Below, in pieces: positions 33,844 through 44,513 of a DNA stretch of 64,000 bases; the stretch's first letter is position 1; each line of letters opens with the position of its first letter. A program made the position numbers and the translations under genes. This DNA comes from Ailanthus altissimus (Eukaryota > Streptophyta > Magnoliopsida > Sapindales > Simaroubaceae): the NCBI GenBank assembly GCA_946807835.1, contig OX327705.1, positions 12,430,501 to 12,494,500 of the forward strand, written 5' to 3'. Below the pieces are notes generated by a model. That model worked only from the letters and a program-made list of their open reading frames with translations, made no database searches and had not been told where the DNA came from.

Positions 33844-36624
33844 TGACAGGACCCTCATTGAGACCCTCTATTGTAGATCCTAACGGCCCTGCCGGGCACC
33901 TCGATAGAAGTTTCACATAATTTAACTGTGTAAGTTGAGAAATTTTGTGAGGTGAACCCACTTTTAGTTCTTACTATTACTGAAAAAATCTTGTATGTGA
34001 AATTGACTTCTTAAATTTTTTTACAAAAATGGGTAGAGTTTCCCTTATTTTTTTGAAAATTTAATATAAAACCTACAAAGAAATTGCATTTCTATTTCAA
34101 ACTGTTTTTCAATACTACCAAATAGGACCTCTGGTTCTTTTCAAAACCAATTCCAACACAACTCAATAATTTTATTTTGATTACAAAACTGGCATACTAT
34201 AAAAAAAGTAAACGATTATCATAATATCGAAACCTCTTCTTGTTTGTCAAAACATATGTACAAATACACAAGCTGATAACTACTATACAGAAAGCAAAAA
34301 GAGTGCTACTGAGCACATTTACATTTACAAATGATCTTCAGATTTAGCCCACTAATCAACAGTAGGAGAATCAGCAGATTGCGTACCAAGGCCTGCACCT
34401 GAAAAGGGGGTTTAGAAAATATAAAACACAAAATAAGTGAGCTAAAGGAGCTCAGTGAGTGCATTTAAGATTTCAAATAAATAAAATTATGCATAAATAT
34501 TAAATTCTAAAAGACATGTATAAATTATGCTTCTAAAACTTGTATAAAGCTGTAAAACAGTTTCTAACATTATATGCCGATGAAATCTTGCTGAGCAGGT
34601 TTTATTTACATCTTTGGAAACAAATATGCAAAATCTATAAGACATAATAACTAGCATGTACATATAAATGCATAATATGCGATCGATAGATCGAAAATTA
34701 TTAAAGCCCTCGCTCAGCCATTTTCTTTCTAAATTGTACCAATGGTAACCCTAAAGCTCTATACTCATGCAATGACTCAACTAGCACCGCACATATAAGT
34801 AGGTCACGGGGCATCTCAACTAGCAACACCCACTGTGACATCTCAAGACATCTCACTGGCTATGCAGTGGAATCCTACATCGCATACATATAGCGAGACA
34901 ATACCCTGTACACATAGAGCGACTCACATAATTCGACAACCTAACTTTCCAGAGTTAGTCACACGCCCTCCAATACCTACCTATATGTACGGAATATACC
35001 GGCCAGGTCTAATACACTAATCACCACTATAATCTGAAGGTACCAATGGCCTTTGAAACTAATGTAGTAGTTTTAAAATTATTTCTTAAACCGAACATGT
35101 AAATGCATATCAATGGGTATATTATCAAAATCGTAAATCATGTTTATGCATTAAAAAAACATAAAACATACAATTTCAATATACGGAAACATATTAAACA
35201 AACGATAAATAAGGACAGATTTTCACTTACAGCCACTCCGAGCTCTCTTTCGCTCCGAATTTGTGTTCCCGTTACCGGTCTCAATTTTCTTCACCTACAC
35301 GTCATAAATGACATTTAGAACCAAATCAAATGCTAGAATCTTATTTAACTACTAAGCGCCCTAATTGGCATACAAAGCCCGGATGGATAGTACTTTCTGA
35401 TTTTCATTTACGAAGCCATTAAATCTTATCTAATTCACCATCCGATGTCCTGAAAATTGCTTAACACCCTATAACTTCAGTTGGACATAATTGCCCTTCA
35501 CCTTACCAAAATGGATAATTATGTCCCATTTTCTTCATTTTTTTTTATTTTCTATCAACCATATACTTGTAATTTGCACAAGGCACTATTTATACACCAC
35601 AATTTAACTAAAACAGAACTCAACCCTAACTTCCCAAAAGTGGCAAAATTTACATCCACTACATACATTTCTTTTCTCAATTTCTTGTTCCAGTAGCATC
35701 AAAATCAAGCCAATTTCATTCTAATGCCCTAATTACAATCAATTGAAGTCTCTACATCAAAGTTACCTAAAACCCTAATTCTTACCTTGCCAATTTCTTT
35801 AATTTGATAACTCCTTCAAGATCCACACTAGAATTCAACTCAATCTAAATCAAGAATACACACAAGAACATCAATTGATGCAATCTTGAAAGTTCACATA
35901 TCATCCTCACAAAACAATACTTTCCTTACCTCTTTTTCTTGGATTTCTACTAATGAAGGATTCAATTGATCTTAGAAACTTGTATTTGACCTTATGTTAG
36001 CTTGATTAAGCATGAAAAATCATGAAAAAAAACTTGAAATTTTATTGTAGCAGCACCCCTCTTCACTTGGACGAATTTTGCTTCACTTTTGCTCTAAGAT
36101 GTTTTTGCTTTCCTCTCTCCAAAATTCTACACAATTCCACCTTTATATAGTGCTCTCTTAATTATCCAATTTGCCCCTCAACTTAATCTAAATTTCTAAT
36201 TTGCCATTAGTTGGAAACTAAGTATGTAATTGGTTCCTTTGTAATTATCTAGTTAAAATAATCAATAGAACTAACTAGAATTTCCAACTTAGAAATCCAT
36301 GAAATTGCCTCTAATTGGTCAATTCTCTAGCATATGGATTGTGTTTCTCAACAAAGGCTTGTTCCATACAGAACCCTTAAATGGAAATTCATGTAGTAAA
36401 TTAAAATTTCCTTTTCCAAGCCAATAGATAAAAATTTCAAAAATATTCTAGGGTCGTCTGACGCTCTGACCGAGTGTGAAATTATAAAATTAGGTCTAAT
36501 ATTTCTCACATGCACCATAAAAAATATATTTCTAATAGGGTTAGAATCAAGTAATCCTACGGTGTCTTATTGCTCTATATCGAAATCTAGGTGCTGATAC
36601 TACTAATAGGGATTAGATATTACA
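33844..36624 (-). mobile_element. GypB solo LTR 1, complete, with 5-bp target duplication
   Basis: 2781 bp, minus strand TGTAATATCTAATCCC...GGTCCTGTCA. It aligns end to end with 47785-50557. Shared features are the GTGAGCTAAAGGAGCTCAGT block (34437), CACGGGGCA, AGCGAGACAATACCC and TATACCGGCC-type blocks. The minus-strand TATA box TATATAAAG is at 36141-36149. Long LTRs with such blocks resemble plant Ty3/gypsy chromoviruses of the Tekay/Del type. No internal domain is present to prove the class. It is inserted in copA gag, and removing it restores alignment with gag at 54640-54700. Confidence 0.9.
36141..36149 (-). promoter_or_regulatory. TATA box of GypB solo LTR 1
   Basis: GCACTATATAAAGG on the minus strand. 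The second copy has GCACTATATATATG at the same place (about 50072-50083). Confidence 0.45.
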
Positions 36625-36898
36625 ATTATACTCCTAACACTATCCATATAAACATGCTCTTTTTGGATCTCTGTAGACCTTGAGCCGAAGATGTACGATT
36701 TGACTTTCAAATCATCATCCACCCATTTTCGATATATCTCATTTTCTTTCGGAGAACCATCATCAGAAACGGCTCGGGGTAGGTACTGATCAATTACATA
36801 TCCATGCTTCTCAGAATCTAGAACTATTCTGCATAATTTTCTGCACTTTTGAGTTTGTGTGCATTGAGGATACGACCTAGTGGGTTGCTAGAAGTCAT
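36625..36898 (-). pseudogene. copA gag N-terminus (long minus element)
   Basis: The ATG at 36898 (minus) starts MTSSNPLGRILNAHKLKSAE and is interrupted by stops. It aligns with the gag start at 54941 (MASSNPLAYILDAN...). Gag would form the virus-like particle. The reading frame continues across the GypB solo LTR into 33111-33838. It contains stop codons and is not translatable. Confidence 0.75.
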
Positions 36899-37887
36899 TT
36901 GATCTTGACAAGACAAAAGAAAAGATGTTAACGGAATATTTCAATTGCTAATAAATAACGTTATAGATTATAGGTAACAACTATACATTTTTTAATCTAA
37001 AAATGCCCTCCTACTGTTTTATATAATCCCTTTAATCTCTCAAATAGGAAAATGATAGTTTTAGATTCTTTAAACTATATAGTGAAAAATGGATCATATT
37101 GGCATTTTACTCTAGTCTCATGCTACAACAATATTGACCTTTATAAACCCAAAAGGTAGACAACTCTTGTCAATTGCATCTCATGCAACTCTAAACACTA
37201 ATCCTAAATACACTTTATCTTCACACTATAGCAATATTGAATAAGTGTATTCCAAAGTAACTTATCAATCATCAAATATATGCTACTAGTATAATCCTCA
37301 CATTGTAGCCATATTGGGATGTACGTTTGCATATATTTACCTCATCTCATGTTTAACTAGTATAGCCCGATTCACCTTGACCAAAGCCTCATGTTGTAGC
37401 AATATTAAGGAAGACCAAAGTGAATTGTCTAATACCGTATTGACAAGAATGATCATTATTTAATATTATCTCATAATACAATATTATTTAATCTGATTTA
37501 GAGAGATTTTTTTTATCTTCAACCTTAAGTGGCCTGGGTTTCTAACTTATGAATGCTCTCGTGTTCTTCATTAAGAACGCCCTGACGTTTAACACTTGAA
37601 TGACTCGGAGTTCAACACTTGAACGCCCTAGAGTTTTGCCCTTTCAACGCCCCTATGTTAAGAACTTTAGCGCCCCAGCGTTATATAACGAACACCCCGA
37701 TGTTCACCTAAGAATGCTTCTGCGTTCACTATTGAATGCCCCAGTATTCGGTTCCTAGCGCTGCAACTTGTTTTTGACAGAAACTATTTTTCAATACTTT
37801 AAACACTTAAAAATTCAATTTTCACTACTTTCAGGCATTCTAAACACTTCATATAACACTCAAACAGCACAAAAACACAATAAACAT
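36899..37887 (-). mobile_element. copA 5' leader (long minus element)
   Basis: Non-coding, about 1 kb between gag and the primer-binding site. It has two notable parts. Four copies of a CAATATTG-centred motif lie at 37119, 37220, 37298 and 37388. A GC-rich array of AACGCCCC/GTTC units lies at 37550-37770. Both are also seen in other copA leaders in this window. Confidence 0.8.
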
Positions 37888-37899
37888 GCTCTGATACCA
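37888..37899 (-). other. Primer-binding site for initiator tRNA-Met
   Basis: TGGTATCAGAGC on the minus strand, directly after the 5' LTR end. Confidence 0.85.
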
Positions 37900-37901
37900 T
37901 T

Positions 37902-39094
37902 TGTTAATATGTTTTATGGTGTACGCATGTGATGTGTACTTGTTGAAAAAAACTAAATACATGTATCATACACACGAATTTCGCAGCAGAATTAAGCATG
38001 TAATCAACATATACACATGTAACTTAAATCATTAACAACTTAAGATTATAGAAATATATATTTGTATAATCTCTCCATCATTTATATCCGAGTAGAGTAA
38101 AGATATAGATCAACACCGTCAAATCTCAATATACCCAACCGTAACCTTATCTCTAAAATTGTATTTCAATAAATAATATTCTTAAACACTTTTGTGATAT
38201 TATTTATACCAAGGGTTAAACTCTTTTCTAAAAAATTACTGTTTATGGCCATAAGACTTTCTTAAATACAATCTTAGAGCATTAGGATATTTTACTCACC
38301 TAAATGAGCTGATGGATCCTATATCTATATACACCAGACTCCATGAGCATCAAACCACACCCAACGACACTCAATGGTCAGACTAAGAAAAGTTTCTGAT
38401 ATGTATGGAACTAAAGTATGGTGGATCACTCACAAGCCCATAGTGGCACTTAGGTCAAAGTACAACGAATACAACTCAACTTGAAAGATCCTCCATTGAC
38501 AGCTTTATGGGATGTCTATTGGAGGTCTTTATAAATCTGTTAAGTATTCATTCCTTAATGAATACTTGTATCTTTATAGGACCTGTCACTAAATTTATAG
38601 TCTGCTAAGATTATTTGGACCATCTAGATATAAACATACATAGATCTATATATTTATTAAGGTATTCACTGACAAACCAGCATCAGTGAAGATAGATCAT
38701 GTACATAATACTTGAGAACATATTTGAATAATGATATTTCTTAGTATTATTTGCAACTCTTTGCAGCTATGTCATTACTAATATATTCTCAAGTCTTTGT
38801 CCCATTTCAGACAAGACTCTAACTCTTTAGATATCGCTGACTCTTATAACGTGATAACTCTTATCACTGCCAACTCTTAGCATTTATAACTATCAGTGTT
38901 GCTAATTCTTAGCACTGATCTAAACTCATTTAGACCAAATTTGAATTCTTTCAGATCATACAATGTCTGAAACATTACAAACATCTTACCATATATAAAA
39001 TATAATTAGCAATTTAATGAAATGATAATACTAGTATAAATATTAAACAAATATTAATACATAAAAGGATGACATGTAAGTACAAATCTCAATA
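37902..39094 (-). mobile_element. copA 5' LTR of the long minus element (internally deleted)
   Basis: 1193 bp, plus strand TGTTAATATG...AATCTCAATA. Compared with 27432-29096 it lacks about 0.5 kb: its 3'-end block jumps at about 38050 to the ATAATCTCTCCATCATTTAT block. The hairpin and palindrome regions are kept (palindrome near 38244). The element is inserted at or next to a repeat H start. Confidence 0.8.
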
Positions 39095-39099
39095 ACTAA

Positions 39100-39630
39100 T
39101 TGGTAGCAACATATGCTCAACCACGAGTAGAAGCGGTTGCGGCTTGGTGTTATATTTACCTTGCCAGGCTGTCAAGGTTGTTGCTCGCTTTTCGGATAGT
39201 ACATGGTGTACATGTTGTTAGTTAAGAGTCAAGCAGTATAAGACATTGAGAGCTAGTAGCATGTGGTAGTGACATGAGCTACTAGCAGTGTGTTTTGATA
39301 AATGGTTTAATGGCGGGTGTTAGTTGAAACATACGGTTAGCAACAGTAAGGTATGACACGGTCAATGGTGAAATGAATAAGAGTGGTGATAGCAGGCAAG
39401 CACGACTTGGAGAGAAAAAGATAAAATTAGGTTTCATCATGGAGTTTCTTACTGTGCCCCGTCTAATATATGTGAATTTTGTTTTGGAATGTTTAATTTT
39501 CAAATAATTAAAAATAAGTCTTAAAGAAAATTTCAAAATTTTCTTTTTCATCTAAGCCCTATACAGTTTGAATAATTTTGTTTCGAACTAAAAATTTTGA
39601 GATATTTACAGATAGACGCTAAAACCAATA
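39100..39630 (-). repeat. Repeat H, copy 3
   Basis: Starts AATTGGTAGCAACATATGCTC (compare 9889 and 58527), then CTTGCCAGGCTGTCAAGG, GAGAGAAAAAGATAAAATTAGG and TTTTTCATCTAAGCCC. It lies between the copA 5' LTR and a plus-strand RNase H tail. Confidence 0.6.
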
Positions 39631-39853
39631 AGGCTATACCACAAGCAAATGAGCCAAGAGCACACCATAAGTCTATGCATGTAAAGTGGAAATACCACAT
39701 CATTAAAGAGATCTAGGCTAGAGGAGATGTAATTACTTGTAGAATAGATTCTATAAATAATGTAGCAGACCCATTTACCAAGGCCTTGACTCTAAAAGTG
39801 TTTGAGAAAGACGTGGAGTCTGCAGGTATTAGATACCATTGTGATTGGCATTA
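39631..39853 (+). pseudogene. copA RNase H C-terminus
   Basis: NNKAIPQANEPRAHHKSMHV, KYHIIKEI, a stop (TAG) in place of the next codon, ARGDVITCRIDSINNVADPF, TKALTLKVFEKDVES and GIRYHCDWH to a TAG stop at about 39851-39853. It is collinear with 376-951 but carries one internal stop. Only the last 70 or so codons remain. Confidence 0.85.
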
Positions 39854-39867
39854 GGGCAAGTGGGAGA
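39854..39867 (+). other. Polypurine tract
   Basis: GGGCAAGTGGGAGA directly before the LTR. Confidence 0.75.
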
Positions 39868-39868
39868 T

Positions 39869-41888
39869 TGTTAGGGTTGTACCTACGTGCCATCTCAGAT
39901 TTGTATAAATATTTGATATCTATACAGTGTATATTTTATATATCACTAATACTACTTAATTATATAGTTTAAAGCTTATACGCTACAAACTCTGTATGAT
40001 CTAAAGGAGTTTAGATCAGGACTAAGGGAGTTTAGACCAGTGCTAAGAGTTAGTAAATATTCCAAGAGTTGAAATATTATCTGTAATGGGACAAAGACCT
40101 CAGAATGTACTTATAATGACATAGATGTAAGAGTAGCTATAGGATGCTAGAAAATGTCATTATGCAAGTATGTTCTCAAGTATATTATTCCTGGTCTATT
40201 TCCACCGACACAGGTCTGTCGGTAGATCCCTTTAATACATAGATCACTGTATGTCCATATATTTAGGGTACAGATGGTCGTTCCTAGTTGACCATGATCT
40301 TGGAGATTATATAGGCATACGGGTATTCATTTAGGAATGGATATTGAACAGACTTATGAAGACTATAATAGACTTCTTATATTGCTGTCAATGAAAGGTC
40401 TACTCGAGATGAGTATTATACATGGTCCTCCAACTTGAGGATCATGGTGGGCTTGTGACTGATCCACCATACTTTAGTTCCACTCATGATAAAGACCTTT
40501 CATGGTCTAATCACTGGGTGTCGCTAGATATGGTTTGATGCTCATGGAGTATGGTGTATGCAGATATGAGATCTGTTAGCTCACATAAGGAGTTACATAT
40601 CCAAATGCTCCAAGATAGTATTTCAGCAAAGTCTTATGGCCATAAGCAATAAACCCAAAAAAAGAGTTTCCACAGGGTTAAACAATATGGCAAAGAGTTT
40701 GCTTATATTGTTCAGTGAGATACCAGTCTGAAGATAGGTTCAAGGATAAACACATGGGGATTTGACAGTATTGATATTTGTACATGATGAAAAGACTATA
40801 CGTATGTGTTGTGACCTCACGAACTCATGGAATAGTTCTATTTTACGAATCGAGCATGGACCTAGGGAGTTCTACTATATGGAGTGTACTCGTTGTGCAC
40901 TGGAGGAGAGTATTGGATTAAATTTTTTAATCTAGTAATATCCAACACTACCACGGGAATGCGTGCGTGTCTGTATTTAAGCATTAAATATAATAATTAG
41001 TCAATAATTATTGTTCACTAATTGTATAATGACATGTGTCGCATTATGGACTTTCGATTAAGTTTACCCAAGTGTGAGATTTGGTGGGATCCACTAAGGG
41101 TATATTTGATAACTATTTATAAAGGACAAAATGATAATTTTACATAATAATATTTAATTGTTAAATAATCATTAAAGTATATTATTATTTAATAATATTA
41201 TTTATATTAATGTGTGATAGTTGTCATGCATTTATATATAAAATATTATTTTATTATTTAATTACACTTGGTGGCAAAGTTTTGATTTTTTTTATAATAT
41301 AATATTATTTTAATATAAATGAGATATATATGTGTGTTGGAAACTTGTGGAAGGTGTAAGAAGCAATTGTTGCTTCATTTTGCTTTTGCTTCTTATTGAA
41401 AGAAAATGACGGAAAGATGGCCATACGAAGTGAGAAATAAAGGGATTTGATCTCTTGCAGCATAATTTCAAGTGTTCGAAAAAACTTTCTTACTCATCTT
41501 CAATATAGGCTACCAAAATAACAATATAGCAATTTATATTATTGATTAAAAAGTTAATCAAAGGAAATATAAATTAACAGGGTTTAAGTATTAAACCCGT
41601 TGCTAGATTAGAGGAGGTGTTGTTCTAGCTCGCCAAGCTTACTAAGTTGGTGACTAGAGCTACCTATGAGTAGGACTCTAAGTTAACTTCCAAAATACAC
41701 GGGTAAAATGTTATACATTTTGGTAATTTCTCAACTTTACACTTTCTATATTAATTTGATTAATATAGATTTTATGTGTTTATTGTATGATTTTATTATT
41801 CCACTACGCCAAATATATATGAGATACGTATTTTATACAATGAACACTGTTACACATGCATACACTCACGTATATTTAATTTCCAACA
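39869..41888 (+). mobile_element. copA 3' LTR, full length
   Basis: 2020 bp, TGTTAGGGTTGTACCTACG...ATTTCCAACA. It has the tandem hairpins near 39998-40046 and the TTATGGCCATAA palindrome near 40634. The U5-like half (about 40975-41880) matches the minus LTR at 59886-60720, so the two form a subfamily. Confidence 0.85.
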
Positions 41889-42130
41889 ATATTATATGAC
41901 ATTAATCTTCTAATGAGACTAGACTAAGATTGAAGTCGAGATATTAATATTATATTAATTTTATAATTTGATGTAGCCTTATTAATTGTTTATTTTATAA
42001 AATTAGATATTGATCTTATGGTAAAGTAGATTAATGTCTTATCTCAAACATTGTGAGATTCTATGCAAAAGGTATTAATCAGAACTAGTTATTAGATAAG
42101 ACTTCCCTAAAAGATGAAATAAGTCGAATG
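41889..42130 (+). mobile_element. F-leader-like fragment
   Basis: Similar to 16360-16690: ATTAATATTATAT, GATGTAGCCTTATTAATTG-like, TCTCAAACATTGTGAGATTC and TTATTAGATAAGACTTCCCT. Confidence 0.5.
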
Positions 42131-42420
42131 TAGTAACAAAAAAGAATCAATAGAAGTACTGCAACAGCAAAATAAGGGCAATCATGTCATATTTTACTTA
42201 TTGGCCAAAACGAACAACATCACCAACATGCAAAGTCAACGTGTTTTATATCACTAGTTGACCAGAAATAAGGAAAAGAAGTGAGGGATAAGATAGTACT
42301 AGTTGAACAGAAAGCATAGATATTTTAACAGAGACAAGTTTTATAGCAAAGAGAGAGTAAGACAATCAACTAATAAACTTTTTCTTTGGTCGACAAATTC
42401 TAACATAATATAACACCGTA
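42131..42420. other. Intergenic, nothing recognised
   Basis: No match to the window's repeat families and no coding signal. Upstream flank of the defensin-like gene region. Confidence 0.4.
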
Positions 42421-42610
42421 GGCACTATTTAGTAATATTCACCTATAATATTTGTAGTACTTAATTATTTAAATTTGTTACTGTAATTTATTTAATAAAT
42501 TATTTATTAAATAATAATATTTAAGTATAAAATTTATTTATAAATATAAAAAAATTAAAAAATTATCATTAAAATATTTAGTAATTTAAGAATAATTAAA
42601 TAATTAAAGA
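42421..42610 (+). mobile_element. F LTR fragment
   Basis: GGCACTATTTAGTAATATTC, TGTAGTACTTAATTATTTAA and TTATTAAATAATAATATT match 22625-22800 and 24370-24560. Confidence 0.55.
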
Positions 42611-43032
42611 ATCAAGACATTATCAACTAGAAAAATGTGAAAAAAGAACTAATAATTAATAATTAATAGTAAATTTTGTTTCCAAATCAAGCAAAGATTT
42701 TTTTTCTTTTAATAAATAGTGACATACGAAAATACACGAGTTAAAAAAGGCAACATCAAATTTGTGATTAACCAAAATCTGAAATAACAGAGAATATTGA
42801 GATCATCTTTCCTATTCTTTGATGCGGACATAAGTTTTAAACTACATAAATGTAAAGTTGTAGAAGATAATAAATTATTGGATAATTTGAATTAATTGAT
42901 TGAGAAAAGAAATTAATAAAAATTAAAAAATTAGATGAAATCTAGGATTTTCAAGGAAAATATAAATTAAAATTTTATCATGTCTTCTCTATTGGATAGG
43001 AGATCAAGAGTTAGAACTTAGAATTAGAAGAA
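42611..43032. other. Upstream region of the defensin-like gene
   Basis: AT-rich. The first 100 bp share blocks with 25230-25330. Closer to the gene I see no repeat. No confident TATA box or start-site signal. Confidence 0.4.
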
Positions 43033-43506
43033 ATGGGATTCGGCAAATTTCTCATCATTCTTATTTTTATTATATCTTCAATTAGCTCAAGTAAAATCTT
43101 CTTACTCATATTCTCTTTCTCTGCTCTAACATACACGTACAACAAATTAATACATATAACGTATGGCTACAAGCACACATAAAAACAAAAACAAAATGTA
43201 TATAAACACATACACTATGCACAAACATATCTATTTATGATAAAATATAAAAAAATGTTGCTATCTATTATCCATGAAAATAACTATATATTATCCATAA
43301 AAATAACTATGTATTATTGTTTATCTGAAGTTGCAGAAGCGTATGAAGTGAAAGAACCAGTTGATCCATCTTGTTACAACGATTGTTCAGCAACATTTGG
43401 GGATCCATAGTGCAATTCGCTTTGCTGTAATGAAAAGAAGTTATGGACTAGGTTCTGCATCTCCACTGGAGGTTCATCTACGAAACGTTGTTGTTGTAGT
43501 CCCTAA
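43033..43506 (+). pseudogene. Defensin-like cysteine-rich secreted peptide gene, two exons, one in-frame stop
   Basis: Exon 1 (43033-43090) starts MGFGKFLIILIFIISSISS, a clear signal peptide. The donor GTAAAA follows at 43091. Exon 2 starts at 43337 after TTGCAG (alternative acceptor at 43330). Both choices keep the frame. Exon 2 encodes a mature peptide with the plan C-x3-C-x4-FGD, then CNSLCC, a lone C, and a final CCC before the TAA at 43504-43506. Signal-peptide exon plus short Cys-rich exon is typical of plant defensin-like (DEFL/LCR) genes, and the C-x3-C, GD, C-x3-C and CCC ending fits one DEFL subgroup. Such peptides are secreted and act in defence or signalling. An in-frame TAG at 43408-43410 lies just before the third Cys, so this copy is probably a pseudogene. 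AATAAA occurs at 43566. The family call is from pattern alone. Confidence 0.7.
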
Positions 43507-43565
43507 TCTTTTTCCTATTACTGCCTTGCACCTCTTATGTTTCATGTTTTACTTAAATGGTGCTG

Positions 43566-43571
43566 AATAAA
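43566..43571 (+). terminator. Possible polyadenylation signal of the defensin-like gene
   Basis: AATAAA, 60 bases after the stop codon, in AT-rich sequence. Chance occurrence is possible. Confidence 0.35.
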
Positions 43572-43689
43572 TTATAATCTCTACATTTTCTTATTAGAAA
43601 AAATTGATAAATAGTTATGATAATCTATTATTATTATTATTTTCCTTTCCAAAAACAGTTAAGAATATATATAAAATCTTATTTAATAT

Positions 43690-44468
43690 TGTTGGGCTCA
43701 TCTCTCATTAGATCCAACCGACAGCATAAAGTGTTTAAAATGTACTTCAATGGAAGAAGTCCATTATAGCAAGGCCCACTTTCTCACAAATACAACCAAT
43801 CCACCTAGGTAATCCAAACCCACCGAACTATGAACTCTATAAACAGGTTATTGATACTATGGGAGGTGGGAACGGCCTATAATATGCATCTAATAAAGAA
43901 TTAAACTCTGACGATATAAATTAACTTGAAATACTGATAAGAACACATTTAATTCAGGATAAAATATCAATTATAACTAAGACCACTTGAGTTGTTACCA
44001 TAATTACTCATGTAGTAACTAATTAGCTCTCAACTCATATAAAAGATCAAAAAGCTGATTAGAGAGGCATTTAATATTTCGTTTGCATGAACACTCACGG
44101 AATTCTTGGAACAAAAAGTAAATCCATCCAAAGCTCATAAAAATTAAATAACCTTGCTTATTCTTGCATCATAATCAACATCCATACATACGCACACCCT
44201 TTTGTCTTGTAAGTTACTAACTTGAGCCTCGAAGTCCTCTTTTTGCAAAAATATGTAAGATCTTTTCGCAATTGTGAAAAGTTCGTCAGGCCAGTAGAGT
44301 CATTTCTCTAACCATATTCATGAAATTATGAACAATACAATGCAGTCAATCCATTTAAATTTAACAAATATGAATTGACGTAATTCTCTGACCTTATACA
44401 TGTAATTATGAATAAAATAATTTTAATTTTGAATTAATTTTAATCAAAATATATATTTTTTACCAACA
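43690..44468 (+). mobile_element. J LTR, copy 2, complete
   Basis: 779 bp, TGTTGGGCTC...TTTTTTACCAACA, with TGTTGG/CCAACA inverted termini. A primer-binding-like TGGTATCA lies at 44471-44478. The 3' 660 bp match 26286-26946. The internal region is cut off 45 bp later by the copA complex. Confidence 0.65.
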
Positions 44469-44470
44469 AA

Positions 44471-44478
44471 TGGTATCA
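44471..44478 (+). other. Primer-binding site (partial) after J LTR
   Basis: TGGTATCA, the first eight bases of the initiator tRNA-Met complement, two bases after the LTR end. Confidence 0.55.
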
Positions 44479-44513
44479 ATATCCTAATTTTTCCTCTTAA
44501 TTTATGTGTTTTG

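Noticed and set aside
34835..35696. Several 60-70 codon plus-strand frames
   Set aside because: They lie in the GypB LTR, antisense to its likely transcription. Frames are not kept in the second copy.
37119..37410. Regularly spaced repeats, considered as a CRISPR-like array
   Set aside because: Motifs are short, imperfect and lie in a retrotransposon leader of a plant genome. The equal spacing recurs in a paralogous leader.
37888..37899. tRNA-like match (initiator tRNA-Met)
   Set aside because: Only the 12-base primer-binding site is present, with no cloverleaf around it, so it is not a tRNA gene.
29097..39094. Full-length copA, considered as possibly autonomous
   Set aside because: The protease triad, the first integrase Asp, the integrase finger His and the RNase H DNN motif are all changed, and two solo LTRs interrupt it.
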